DNA from: Paramacrobiotus metropolitanus
Lineage: Eukaryota > Tardigrada > Eutardigrada > Parachela > Macrobiotidae
NCBI RefSeq assembly: GCF_019649055.1
Contig: NW_026570233.1
Span: 496,001-560,000, forward strand
Length of the DNA stretch: 64,000 bases
Reading direction: 5' to 3'
Shown here in pieces: positions 34,729 to 46,380 of this stretch (position 1 is its first letter; each line of letters opens with the position of its first letter). A program made the translations under genes and the position numbers. The notes under the pieces are model-generated. The model was not told where the DNA came from and made no database searches. It worked only from the letters and a program-made list of their open reading frames with translations.

Positions 34729-35677
34729 GACATCTAAGCAAACATGCTAAAATTTTTGTGGAAAGTTGCGCTCAGAACTGATGATCTGCGTACCTCAGCA
34801 ATTTTAAGTAATACAAACTTACAAAGTTGCAAGCACACCCCTGTTAAATAATCGTCATTTCCTTCTGACTATCGTGTTTCTAAAGGCGACAATCCCCATA
34901 ATATGGCACTATTATTGTTGTTCTTCCAGTCATTTTCGATGTTTAATTATTATCACACTACTTGCGCACTTTGAACAATTTATTAAAAGTGTATTTAGAA
35001 CTCTACAAAACATTACCAGTACGGCGATATCGCCGAACCGTAAAGTAAACGCCGGCACAGGAAAAGATGTCATCATAATTACAAACGAAAATTGATACTA
35101 AACACCTTAACTGGCGCACGTTCATTTTATTTAGGACTTTTATTATGATTTTTGTTCTATAACTTTGTACGTAATTATTTTTAGCAGTGTCAGATCGCAC
35201 CCTAAAGTATCAGTACCACCATCAGCAGCCAGGACTCAGTTATTAGGTAACAGTACAGCGCTGTAGATATGTACTCTGTACAAGTACAATATGTGTGTAT
35301 CCATTAGCAAGTAAGTGTATTATGGAACTGATGATCAGAATATTTTAGCAACTACAAGCCACAGAAAATATATTAATAAGAGGCCGAAATTTTGTAGTTA
35401 TGCAACAGCTTAAATAATTTCTCTGCATTTGCTACGCTAAATGGACTATTTGATTAATGTCACAACTTTCAAAACAGTCATTATAACCAGTTGTTGCTTA
35501 AAAAAGACGGCAATAACATACTACGATGGAGTATTAATTTACTGCGGAAACAGAGACAACATTTTTGATGCAGTAAGGCTGCAAGTCAGTATTAATTTCC
35601 TCAAGGCACTGCGTTGAGGTCTTTTACGTAACTTCCTCGACCAAGCCTTTTACAGTAGCCCTTCTGACACTATAACA
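34729..35677. other. Intergenic region upstream of gene M and the secreted-protein gene
   Basis: About 0.95 kb between two divergent genes. AT-rich with no exon or repeat recognised; it must hold both promoters. Confidence 0.45.
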
Positions 35678-37037
35678 ATGGCTGCCAGTTTCAAATGCTT
35701 TGCTCTTCTTTTGCTTTGCGTAACATCGTTCACTAACGGTGGCATCACCATAATCAAGAATGCCTTCAGTCTTCCTAATAAGGTAGACACTGGCGTGACA
35801 CTATCAGGTCGTACCCTAAAATACCAATGCCGGCATCTACAGCCAGCGTTCGGTCCGCTTACTGCCGTTTGCCAGACCATCACCAAATGTCCGCCTGGTT
35901 CGGTCCAAGCGCGGGTAAAAAGCAGCGTGCCACAGCAGTTTACCGCCAAGACAGCTTTGTACCATGTTGACTGGCAATGCGAAGGAGAAAATCGGATTAT
36001 GCTTGTCGATTACCAACCAGGTATTGTATGTGCTACCGGCTACAATGCCTTCTGCGTTGGTCGTTCACTCATTCCGCATTAATTTTCGTAGTGCCTTAAG
36101 ACGCATCTACCATTCATAAAGTTGCTATACGAATTTTCATGAAACGCTTGTGAATAAGGCAGTTGGGAATTAAGTTAACTGTTTCAGAGAAGGGCACAGT
36201 CGGCCTGAAGGACGCAAATAATGGAAGTACGGTGATCCGCCAGGACACGCCTTACTTCGCCACTTGCGCTTTCTTTGAAGATAAAGCCAAGAAAAACATA
36301 GTGGAGTGCTACAATTACGAATACTGTTCATATCGACTTGGTAAATTGGTGTGCGCCGGCATACCAGCCTACGGCGGAACTTGGACTGGCGATATTAAAA
36401 CTGGTAATAAAATGGTTTTTTGTAGCTTTAAATTATTACAGTATATCCTTGTCAATCTGTCGCATTTTTCAGGATTGAATGGGAAATTTGACGCCATAAT
36501 GCGTACGTGGGAAGCGAAAACATAAAAGAGGGTGGCTGTTTAGTGTATGCTGTATTGATGTTGCAGAACCTAACCGGAACAAGACTTGTAATCAAGATCT
36601 GCCGGCAGTTCTTGGGAAAGAGCAAAAAGCAAACGAAAAGCTGAAGCGCAGCCGAAAAAGCCGAAATGTTCGTGCAAGCAAGCGCGTGATGAATTGTTCA
36701 TACCTTTGGGTACGATGGAATGTTGCTTCAACTTGCTTCTACCGTATTTCGTAAATCTAATTTCTTTGCGGTTACATTTTTGTCATTGGAAAGGCAAATC
36801 TTTAGGTGTTCACCATTTAATTTCTAATCGCAAATTCTCTGAGTAAGCAAATCTGAATAACGGGTGTGTTGTTTTTAAGCTTTGGATAGTTTGGGGCCGA
36901 GCTGCACCAGCGACGGCAAATATGCCAAATTGCAACTTAGTCCTCGCGGGACAACGGTGGGGTGCGTCGATGAGAATAACAATCCAACAACTCCGGCTGT
37001 TAACGTGCCGGCGGAAGCTATTCCAGCTTGCAAGTGA
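35678..37037 (+). CDS. Secreted cysteine-rich protein ending in a thyroglobulin type-1-like module
   Basis: The start MAASFKCFALLLLCVTSF is a clear signal peptide. My best model has five exons: 35678-36020, 36188-36403, 36473-36502, 36567-36750 and 36890-37037, total 306 aa. The first three introns are phase 1, usual for extracellular modules; the last is phase 2. The final exon reads PSCTSDGKYAKLQ...TVGCVDENN and ends IPACK. This matches the thyroglobulin type-1 fold (protease-inhibitor or matrix module), with C3 (usual QC) and C4 (first C of CWCV) both replaced. C1 could be the TC near the start of exon 4. If intron 1 is retained, a 134-aa secreted protein ending at 36082 results. Signal peptide and last module are solid; exons 3 and 4 are uncertain. 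Confidence 0.5.
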
Positions 37038-37482
37038 ATATAAATGCGCCCTAACATGCCTCTAAGTCTACTATTCCACAAGTTGAGGCGCAATAACAAA
37101 CAGTTACCTTGTATGAATTCTGGTCCAGGAGTTCTGACAATCCTATAACGGCCATGCACAGTGAGCTTTGTATTGACCATATTGAAACGTTGTTAGCAGT
37201 GATACTGCCGCTGTAAGTGGAATTTGTGTTATCTCACCGGTCTTTAGAGGCGGAAGCCATGTTTACGCAACACAGCATGTGACCAATAAATATTCGATGG
37301 TGAATCATTCCGTTAACCTGTTATGTTCTTGCAAAAGTTATTTGTCTGTTTCTTTAAATCAACTGTTCTCCATTTTCTCTAAGCTGTTTCGATATTTTGG
37401 CTGATGCCGTTCCCGGAGTTTTTTAAATATATTTAAAATTAAACCACTTACCAAAACTTTTGGAATAGTAAAGAGCTGTACA
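37038..37482. other. Spacer between the secreted-protein gene and receptor gene O
   Basis: 3' flank of the thyroglobulin-like exon and promoter side of gene O. An AATAAA lies near 37285. Nothing else recognised. Confidence 0.45.
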
Positions 37483-39262
37483 GTGCAGCACTGCAGCGCT
37501 ATGTTGGTACGAAAGCACGATGTTAAAGCGAGTGCGGAAGGTATTCAGGAAAATCCATCTGGTGACATTGTGTCGCGCTTGTTCCCTCCTAGCTTAACGC
37601 TTATGCGCCTTTTTGGGTATATTCCCCTTGGTCAGTCGTTGAATGCCAAGGAGACCACTGTCTTCTGGCGTTTCGTGGACAGGTTTCTTACGGTATGGTC
37701 CACTGCGGTAATCGTCGGCATCGTTGGCTACTGCATACTCAGTGTGTCCACTGTCGGTAAGGAATCCGTTCCGCAACGTCCTAGCGAGCTGATCAACATT
37801 GCCAGCAATATACTACCGGGATTCGCTAGCCCTATGGAGACCGCTAGCTTATGCCTTTGCTTCCGTAACATCCACGTGCTTCTGATACAGCGACACGCGG
37901 CATGCAGGCGTTATTTTTTGACTACGAAACATCAACAATATCTGCTGTGTTTAAGCGTTGTTTTGCTGTTGTACATCCTGTACACCGTGGTAGATAGCTG
38001 TCTAGGATTTACCGAAGTTTACGATGGTTATCGATATTTATATAAAAGCCCGATCTTCGATTACAAAATGTTGTCCCCTTTTGTTAAACGCGCTATTTGT
38101 TTGATTGTCACTACGTCAATCACTCTCGGTAATCTTGGAACGGCGGTAGCGCATAGTCTCTTGATTCTCTTAGCCTTTTCCGCAGCACTGTGTTTCGGCG
38201 AAATGTGCACTGATTATGAAAATGCATGCAGCTCGACGATAAGTAGAGAAATAATCGCCAATCACTTTCGCCTTCAACGCATAATCCGCCGTTTGGAAGA
38301 AAATACATCTTTTTACTGGCTGGTGACCTATATGCAGGACTTTCTCTGGGCTTTGTTTACTGTGGCGGCTGTCCGTGGCAGTGTAACTGCGGTGGATCGT
38401 GTAAACGGAGTACTGCATTTGGGAAATTTGTGGCTGGTGCTGATTGTGCGGACCGGTGTATTTTTGTTCCTGAATGTGAAGGTACAATTCCGTTTATTAT
38501 ACTGTTTCCTTTTTTATTACACTATCATTAATTTTACTTACTGTACTGGTTAACAGGCAACCGCGTTGGCTGACGCAATCGCTGACCGCAATTCCATGCA
38601 GGATGAAATTGGTACCGAATTCAAACAGATGCTTCTCATAGATCGGCGCCATGTGGGATTCAGCGTCGGTGATCTTGTCAACATCAATCGCGAATTTATT
38701 ATCGGAGTACGTACGATGAAGATTACTTCTTTTGTTTTATTGCGGTTTTATTGTACCAGTGTAATGCACTACAAGCGGAAAAGCTTTGTCGGTGCCACCG
38801 GTTTTCTTAGATTTCAATTTTGGCTATAACAGTAGTACCGTCTGTACCCGCATATTAATAGCTTTTCCACAGCATAAGCTTGAAAGATACTTACCAACCA
38901 CGAATAGGCTGTCGGCGAAGGTTTTTAGTCCGAAAAGTGTGTAGGTTGCCAATGTTTACAAAAATTCTTTAGAATTACAGTTGCTGTCAACCAATCGTCC
39001 AATTACGATTATTTCTGTTAATTTACAAGAAACGCAGTTTTTGAAATCTTCAGTGAGCATCTCCACACAACCACACAGTATGCTGTTGTGAGTGAACGAT
39101 ATCTTTGGTTTGTAGGGCATTGGGGCATTTTTGACGTACCTACTGCTCGTGTGGGATGAGCCTAAGTCAACCGATCTGGATTACTCCAAGCTGCTAACGC
39201 TTCTGACAAATCTGAATAATGGAAGGCTTGATGCCGTGAAAAATTCGACGGCTTCGGTTTAG
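37483..39262 (+). CDS. Gustatory receptor-like 7TM protein (gene O)
   Basis: Exons 37483-38481, 38557-38706 and 39116-39262 join in phase 0 to give 431 aa. The donors are GTACAA and GTACGT; intron 2 is 409 bp, unusually long for that position. Exon 2 is 50 codons and has RRHVGFSVGDLVNINREF, with GD where most copies have GG. Exon 3 has AFLTYLLLVWDEP and a 33-residue tail. Exon 1 shares LMRLFGYIPLG, VPQRPSELI and YWLVTYMQDFLWALFTV with gene M. Intact. Start at the first ATG; MLVRKHD at 37501 is an alternative. Confidence 0.83.
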
Positions 39263-40064
39263 GAAATTGCACGACATTTAACGCCTCCAGATGGATGTAA
39301 ATCAGTCCAAGAAAATTAATTTCTTGAATAATCTCACCGCACTCCGTAAAACTGATATTAATAACTGCATTACCACTAAAGACACTACTTTGCGCAATAC
39401 CATACAACTTCTGTAACTTATAAGAACACCGTTTTAATTTTTAGTTACGGAAACACGTGGTCTTGTTGTATTGGTTGATTACCGGATAATATGATACTAC
39501 TGGGTAGTGTCTACAATATACTTCATACATCGATTTTGCATGAGTTCCACAGCGGCATTGTGCCAATATCCTTCTGCTGCATCGGCTTAAAGTTTTTCCG
39601 CGTTAACTGGTAAGGGGATCATAATAAAATAACTGCACAACGGATCGCTATCCAGATGGTACGAAAACTCTGCCTAGAAGTATGGTATATGTGCATAGTT
39701 TAAAATGCTTAAACTACATTTATTTTGTAAACACCGTCGCGTTATCGTCCATCCTCAACACATCATCCTCAGTTCCTCACTCTTACGGAGAATTTCCAAA
39801 AGGTTCAAAAATTGTTCCAGGACGAAAACGATGCACTTAAACTACTGCAGAAAAAATTTGGTATACACACCCAGACAAAGAGATTTGTTATTTCGCTGAA
39901 TATGTGAAATGGGCGAAACTGGCAGCATCGTGGCACGATTGGTTCGGCGCGAGTAAAGTATGTGCTGCTAACCTCCTACGTTCAGTCGCCATCTGCAGTC
40001 AAAATGCACTTATTACTATGCAGGCACCCGTACATACATATAGTAAGTGCTCTGCGTCCGTTAT
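39263..40064. other. Convergent spacer between genes O and P
   Basis: 3' flanks of two converging receptor genes. No exon or repeat recognised. Confidence 0.45.
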
Positions 40065-41396
40065 TCACACGGTACAGTTATCCAGCGCCTTCTTTAAACC
40101 ATGTACAGTGCCTTCGCGTTCAGGTTCGTCCCAGGATAATAACAGATAGGTAAGGAGCACTCCCACACTCTGCAAAAGCCAGATGACAACGAAGGGAATG
40201 TTTACTTAGCGGCATAACGTCTAGAGGATCCCTGGACCCTTACACAAATAATGAATTGCCGATTAATGTTGATCAATCCTCCAACCGTAAAACCAGCATG
40301 TTGTCGATCCATTAAGAACACTCGCAGAGTGTCTTTCCTCATTTGATCTGAATTTTTCTGCAGCTCTAGGGCTCCATTAGCCATTTCCGTAACTAATGAA
40401 CTGGCCTAAAAAAGGAACATCTGCAGTTTCATTGGACAAGCACGAAAAATTGCATTTTCCGAAACTAACCATGTCATTCATAAACACGAATACCAATGTT
40501 CGGATAATGCATAACATCAGCAGACCGGTCACGAACAACATCGTTTCATTTCGATCGCGCAGTGGGTCAGGGTTACGCATCTGGACTGCACCGAACAACG
40601 CAAATATCAGGTCTTTAAAATACGCCACCAACCAGAACAGTGCTGTGTCTTCATCCAATCGCTTAAGCAATATCCGCAACGATGTATGATGACTAAAAAT
40701 CATTTCTTTCAGCTCGTAATCTGAACTACTACGATACTGATGAGTTACACTTCGAAACACCATGGCTAAAGCGAAAGCAAATGTCATCAGTATAACTTGC
40801 GCTAGCGCCAGCTGCAAGTCGGAGATGCATACACAAGCGTATAAGATACAGCTGATTGTATGACGAGTTAAAGGATAGAGATTCAGCATCCGGAACAAAA
40901 TACTTTCCTCGAGATACACCGTCTGAGGTATTTGTATTATCAATGCAAAAGCACTTTCAACCACAGAATAGGCCAGGCAAAGCGATAAAATACACTGGAC
41001 AACTGCAATCCAAACGCGGTGGGTTTTATGGAGATACAGGCAACAGTATATATGAAATTCGGCAAGAAGTGCGCGGATCTGGTGGAAACTTATGCAAACG
41101 CCTACGAGTTCCAGCGGTCTACAAATCGCCGGGAGGATGCTGCACATGGCCGCTAACAGATCGCTGGGACGCTGTGCAACGCTTAATGTGGCTGCCATCG
41201 ACGCTTGAAAGCAGCAGTAGCACACGATTCCCATCGATAAAATGATTGACCACATTAATAAGCAGCGGTTGAAAATTCTGCTGTATAGTGATTTTGAATG
41301 GAAGCGGAAGCTTTCCACGGAGACATGCCCAAGAAACCGCAGCACCAGGAAACCCGGCGACAATACTTCCATGAGAAAATTATCGGAGTACAACAT
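40065..41396 (-). CDS. Gustatory receptor-like 7TM protein (gene P)
   Basis: Exons 40470-41396, 40244-40405 and 40065-40169 join in phase 0 to give 397 aa. The first donor is GTTAGT and the second GTAAGG. Exon 2 is 54 codons, with MDRQHAGFTVGGLININRQF. Exon 3 has VLLTYLLLSWDEPE. Exon 1 starts MLYSDNFLMEVLSPG and ends RTLVFVFMNDM. Gene Q, 1.6 kb further along on the same strand, has the same start, the same exon lengths and the same unusual GTTAGT donor, so P and Q are tandem duplicates. Confidence 0.85.
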
Positions 41397-42954
41397 GTTC
41401 TGCTTAACGAGGAGACGCTAAGGAAAAGCTGATACCCTGATGAGAAAGAAGTCGACGACTAGAGCGGGCAGAAGTGGGAATCGCGTACCGATTGTAAGAA
41501 TATGAATATAAGACCCATCAGTGCTTTCTAGTTCTCATCAACGAAAGCTTATTTGAACGTGAGAACCTGTATAGCCAAGCATGCAGCTTTTCTTTAAACA
41601 TCCCTAACGCGGGATGGGTGTATCCTTAGGGACATGCACAATGTAGTGCACTTACCTTCATGGCAGTTAATAATCTGTGTTTGATTTGAAGGTTAGTTAA
41701 TTTTAGTTTAATAAATATTGTTTCTGCTTTAGCTAGGCATCCATGAAGTGCTATTCCTACCATTTCCCGTAGATGCGTCTACGTTTCATTTAGCTAATGT
41801 GTTTGCGATACAAAAATTCAGTGGTTGTTTTGGTAGCAGCGCACTTGAGGTGCAAGTTGTCGGTATTGTGCAGTTCTGGACGTGGCGCGCGGTGTGGTTT
41901 AGCCATACAACAATGAACTTTAACCAGTATCTTTGGCACCGTTGAGCGCAGTCGTAATCTCGATGAAGAGGTTTTGATTTTCTATTTATTTAGTTTGGAA
42001 TTTGCACATTTTTTTCTTACGCTGAAGAGTGATGTACGTATTCAGTTTACCCAGTTCCCATGCGACATAGAAAACCATGTGTTGTTTAGGTGTTTGTTTG
42101 TGGGGCTCCATATACGTATGTAGAGTGGACAAATGACGCTAGACACTCGAGAAATATTTTGTCAGAATGGAGAAGTGTAGTGGAATGGCACGATAACAAT
42201 GATAATGAATAAAACGTGTCTCGTGTGGAGCATACTATTCCGAGTTTGTGGATACGCATGTTAATCGTTCGTATTTAACATTTTTGTATTATTTTTATAC
42301 CGTTGTTTGTTCGTTTTATGGACAAGCTTTTCCCTTTAAAGAACCGGACATCCTATCAAAAAAAGTTGCAACTGTATGTATTTTATCCATTAATCTCCGT
42401 CGGCGAAAATCTGCCTGCTGATAAAAATCTCGAATTTACCTGGCAAATGACTTTAACATTTAAACAGGCTATGATTCGTGCGAGGTCAGTTCTGCGTGGA
42501 AGATGCAGCACCATAGTTAGCTATTTAATTTTCGGAACCACTAATCCAGATTTGTAGATGACTTAACGATACCGCAGCATTCCTGATCTTTTAATTAATT
42601 CCTTGAGATTACGCATGGCTACTACCCTCTTTTTAACGGCTGTGTACTGTACCGTGGTGGCAATCGGTACCGGTGCGCTTCACCTTTTATTACACGGGTC
42701 TGGTTTTTCGTCAATCATAGTCTTCAGGTAGATACGCCAAATTATTTAACGCAGTGTTTTTGACTTGGACGGTTCATTTTCAAACAGGAATATTAGACAT
42801 ATTCATTACTCATACAATACTTGTAACATCAAGCACGCACATTCTGAAAAGTGTGTCACTGTATGAACCACCAGACATAAAAAGAACACACAGATACAAA
42901 AAAAAACAACTATTACGAGAGAATTTTGCACTGCGTTATACATTTGTGTAGATT
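41397..42954. other. Spacer between tandem genes P and Q
   Basis: 1.56 kb with no receptor exon. One plus-strand micro-frame (42615-42731, 38 codons) encodes a hydrophobic segment and ends at an AG/GTAGAT donor-like site. It could be a first exon of a tiny membrane protein, but support is weak. Confidence 0.35.
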
Positions 42955-44274
42955 CTACAGAGTATTGTTCAGCAAAACGGCTCTTAACCCCACCTTCAAA
43001 GATTCGCGTGCAGGCTCGTCCCATGATAGTAAGAGGTACGTCAGGAAAACACCAACACTCTACGAAATAAAACTGCATTAGCCATGTAATCCACCAAAAT
43101 TTTCACACACGGAGATATTACTTACGCTGACGATAAACTGGCGGTTGATGCTGATCAGTCCTCCAACAGTAAAACCAACATGCTGCCGATCCATCAAAAT
43201 AACCCGCCGGGTGTTTTTTCGTATCTCCTCACCATTTTTCTCCTGCGCTAGAGCTCGGTCTGCCATTGCACTAACCAATGAATTGGCCTAAAAAACCGAC
43301 AGCAATAAAATTTTTGATATGGTGAAGATCTTGAGAAAACTAACCATATCATTCATAAATACGAAGACCAGCGTCCGCATAATACATAGCACGAGAACAC
43401 CGCCAACGAACAATGCAGTTTCTTTTTGATCGCGTAACGGATCTGGATCACGCGCTTGGGCCACAAAAAATAGCGTCCACGTCAGATCACTGGAATACAG
43501 CACTATCCATAGTAGCGCCGTGTCGCTGGCCAAACGGTCTACAAGCTGCCGCAGCATCATGAACACCCGAAACGTGGCTTCTCTTTCATCGGGCGTTTGA
43601 GCGCGACAATACTGTTGACTAATGCTTCGGAAAACTAGTGCCAGAGCCAACGCTATGACCATCAGTAAAATTTGCGCCAATGCGAACTGCGTATCAGCAA
43701 TGCAGACACATGCATAAAGGAGAATGCTCACCGTATGGCGAACCGAAGGAGGACAACTTAAAACTTGGAAAATGACGCTGTTTTCGAAATACAACGGTTG
43801 GATAGCTTCCAGATTTATCGCAAATGCATCTTCACCTAGGTAATACAATAGCCAAAACGAGAGAACAAACAGAACCACGAGGATCCAGATCATGCGATGT
43901 TGCTTGTCGAAGTACAAACGGCAGAATTCTTGAAAATCCTCAAAAAACGCATGAATACGTCGAAAACTCATACAAATGCCAATAAGTTCTAACGAGGTCC
44001 AGAATCCAGGGAGGGTGGTGCACATGACCTTTAGTAGGTCACTTGGATGTTGCGGTACGTTTACTGAGGCACCCATGGATGCTTGGAAACAACAGTAGCA
44101 CACAGTGGCCAATGTTAACATGACGGACCAAATTAACAAGCATCGGTCGAAAATGCGAGCGCATAGTGGTTCTATGTGCACCCCAAGATTTTGTACCGGA
44201 ACGTATCCAAGACATCGCAGAAGCAGCAGCCCGGGTGACAAAACAATCGCAAGGAAGTTATCAGAATAAAACAT
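42955..44274 (-). CDS. Gustatory receptor-like 7TM protein (gene Q)
   Basis: Exons 43345-44274, 43126-43287 and 42955-43059 join in phase 0 to give 398 aa. The donors are GTTAGT and GTAAGT; the introns are 57 and 66 bp. Exon 2 (54 codons) holds MDRQHVGFTVGGLISINRQF. Exon 3 holds VFLTYLLLSWDEPA. I chose the ATG giving MFYSDNFLAIV because gene P starts MLYSDNFLMEV; an upstream in-frame ATG at 44331 would add 19 residues. Intact tandem partner of gene P. Confidence 0.85.
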
Positions 44275-44930
44275 GTTATGCAGCCGCTGTTTGGCATGCA
44301 TGTTGCAAATTACACTAGCTTGAGTATGCAAACTTATAAACGGCTCCGTGTTACTAGAAAGCGAAGATTCTTGAGGGTAAATTTTTCTTCTTTACTTGTG
44401 CATGCATGTTGCTTATCATTAGAAAGTATCGATTTGGAACAAGAAACTCTAACTGAAATGTGACCTACTCCTTTATATAGCGTTTCAATTTTTCAGACCA
44501 GTTTTCAGTTGACGTTTACTGCAAGTCGCTCTAAACTTCAAATTTGCGTGCTTTTACTGGAACTAACGTCCCTAAAGCTTTTGCGGAAATTCTCAAATAA
44601 CAGCGGATGCAATTCGTTTACTTTAGAAAAGTAGTCTCACTCGCGCTCATGTGTATCGACATGTATAACACCGTATAAACCACCCTGGATTAAATTTGTT
44701 GGATACACTCACCAACAACTGTGGTTTAAATAAGCTGCAGTGAACTGGTGTTATGTGACGTTAGCTTTTGAATCTCTCGTGTATTCTTCATCACCTAATG
44801 GCTTCTAGAGCACACTCGCAAATGTGAGGCACTGTTTACGTCTGGTGCAGGCTAAATTATTCTATCTGTCGCGTAACTTTGACCTTTAGAAAAACTTCAA
44901 CAATTCCCCTGCAAGAACTCAGCACAAACA
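44275..44930. promoter_or_regulatory. Divergent interval between genes Q and R
   Basis: About 0.65 kb between start codons on opposite strands, so both promoters should be here. A TTTAAATAAG stretch near 44725 is TATA-like and lies about 200 bp before gene R. Nothing else recognised. Confidence 0.35.
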
Positions 44931-46380
44931 ATGGCTAACAGGCTCCGAATGCTGCCACAAAGGCTGCTTGCGGACACTTTTCTCGAAACTTGTTGTTATC
45001 CATGCTTATGGGTTATGCGAATATTCGGGTTGGTCCAGATTGGTTGGTTTGGCAAGGAAGCCCGGTGCTGTATCCGCCTACTGGATTTCGGTCTGATTAT
45101 TTGGGCAGTGGCCGTCACCGCCGGGACATTTCTGTATCCCGCATTGTGGTTGACCGGGATTGAGCCGTCGCCGTTTCCTAAAACACCCATGGAACTGATT
45201 ATGGTGTTTGTAAAAGTAATGTTTGAAGTTTGTGGACCGTTAACCTCATTGGGCACAATGGTCAGTTTCTGGCATTTCAAATCCTGGCTCAGAACCACCG
45301 CTGCTGTCTGTGACAGATTCTTGCCTGCAAAGAGCAAAATCGTATTGATTGGGTTTGGCCATATCTTATTGGTTTCGTGCGGATATTCGTTTTATGTGTC
45401 TTTTGAGGCCATCGTAAGGTCATCCGGGGGAAGATCAATGACTGCAGCAGAATTTAGCCACTTGCTCAGCTATAAGCACAAACACTTACGACACGTAATC
45501 GCTTGGCTTTCCTACTCAGCCATGTTGCTGCACGAAGTTTTAATAACGGTTTCGCAGTGTGTCCTTGTATTTGCAGTAGCAGTAATTATTGTGGCCATGG
45601 GACGGGTTCATAAAATATACGCCTCTGAAGAAAGCGAAGATATCGCTGAACTTTTCGAGCAACATAACAGTATATGCGCTTGTTTAAGAGAGCTGAGCGG
45701 GAATATGCAATGGTGTCTGCTGTTTTTGTATTTACGTTATTTCGTATGGCTGATGTTTCTGGTTACGTTAATTCGGAATCGTGACGAGGAAAAAGCAACA
45801 AAGTATGCTCTGTTTGTTGGACATGTCGTGGCTAACGGAGTTGTCAGAACACTGATTTTGGCATGCGCTGAAGTAAAGGTATTACGAGTACTCTAAATTA
45901 CAATTTAAAATATATTGAACGGGCGTGTTGAGTTGATGGATACAATATCATACTCCTTCGGACTAAAACACGAAAAACTAACCAGTTTATGTGATATCCG
46001 TACTGTTATTTAGGCTAAAGCTTTTAGTGATTTGTTGGCGATGCGAATCACTACTATGAAAAGCAAAGCCCACAGAAAAGCGGCTGCACTCCGTTTATAT
46101 TTGCTGGACAGAGCCGATAACGGATTCACCATTGGAGGACTAATACGTATCAACCGGGAATTCATTATCGCGGTAAGTAACGAACTCTGTTCACTCATTG
46201 GTTGCGGCCGCACTGGTACATCGTTGGCTTTTCGGTATTACGCAGTTTGTTGGGCTAATTACAACATACGTGCTAATTTCCTGGGATGAAAAATCACCGG
46301 AAACACAACGGGAAACAGAATTACTGAGTAACGGAACGCTTCAACTGATGACATGGAACCACAGCGACGAACTTTCGTAA
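44931..46380 (+). CDS. Gustatory receptor-like 7TM protein (gene R)
   Basis: Exons 44931-45878, 46014-46172 and 46246-46380 join in phase 0 to give 413 aa. The donors are GTATTA and GTAAGT. Exon 1 repeats the gene L signatures MRIFGLVQIGW, TPMELIMVFVKVMFE and YSFYVSF. Exon 2 has DNGFTIGGLIRINREF and exon 3 has LITTYVLISWDEKS, followed by ETQRETELLSNGT. It is the plus-strand paralog of gene L and the last receptor of the array. Intact. Confidence 0.85.

Noticed and set aside
36875-37180. 101-codon minus-strand frame
   Set aside because: It is antisense to the thyroglobulin-like exon, whose plus-strand reading has a recognisable motif.
42615-42731. 38-codon hydrophobic micro-frame ending at a donor-like site
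   Set aside because: Too short and no second exon found; noted only in the spacer entry.
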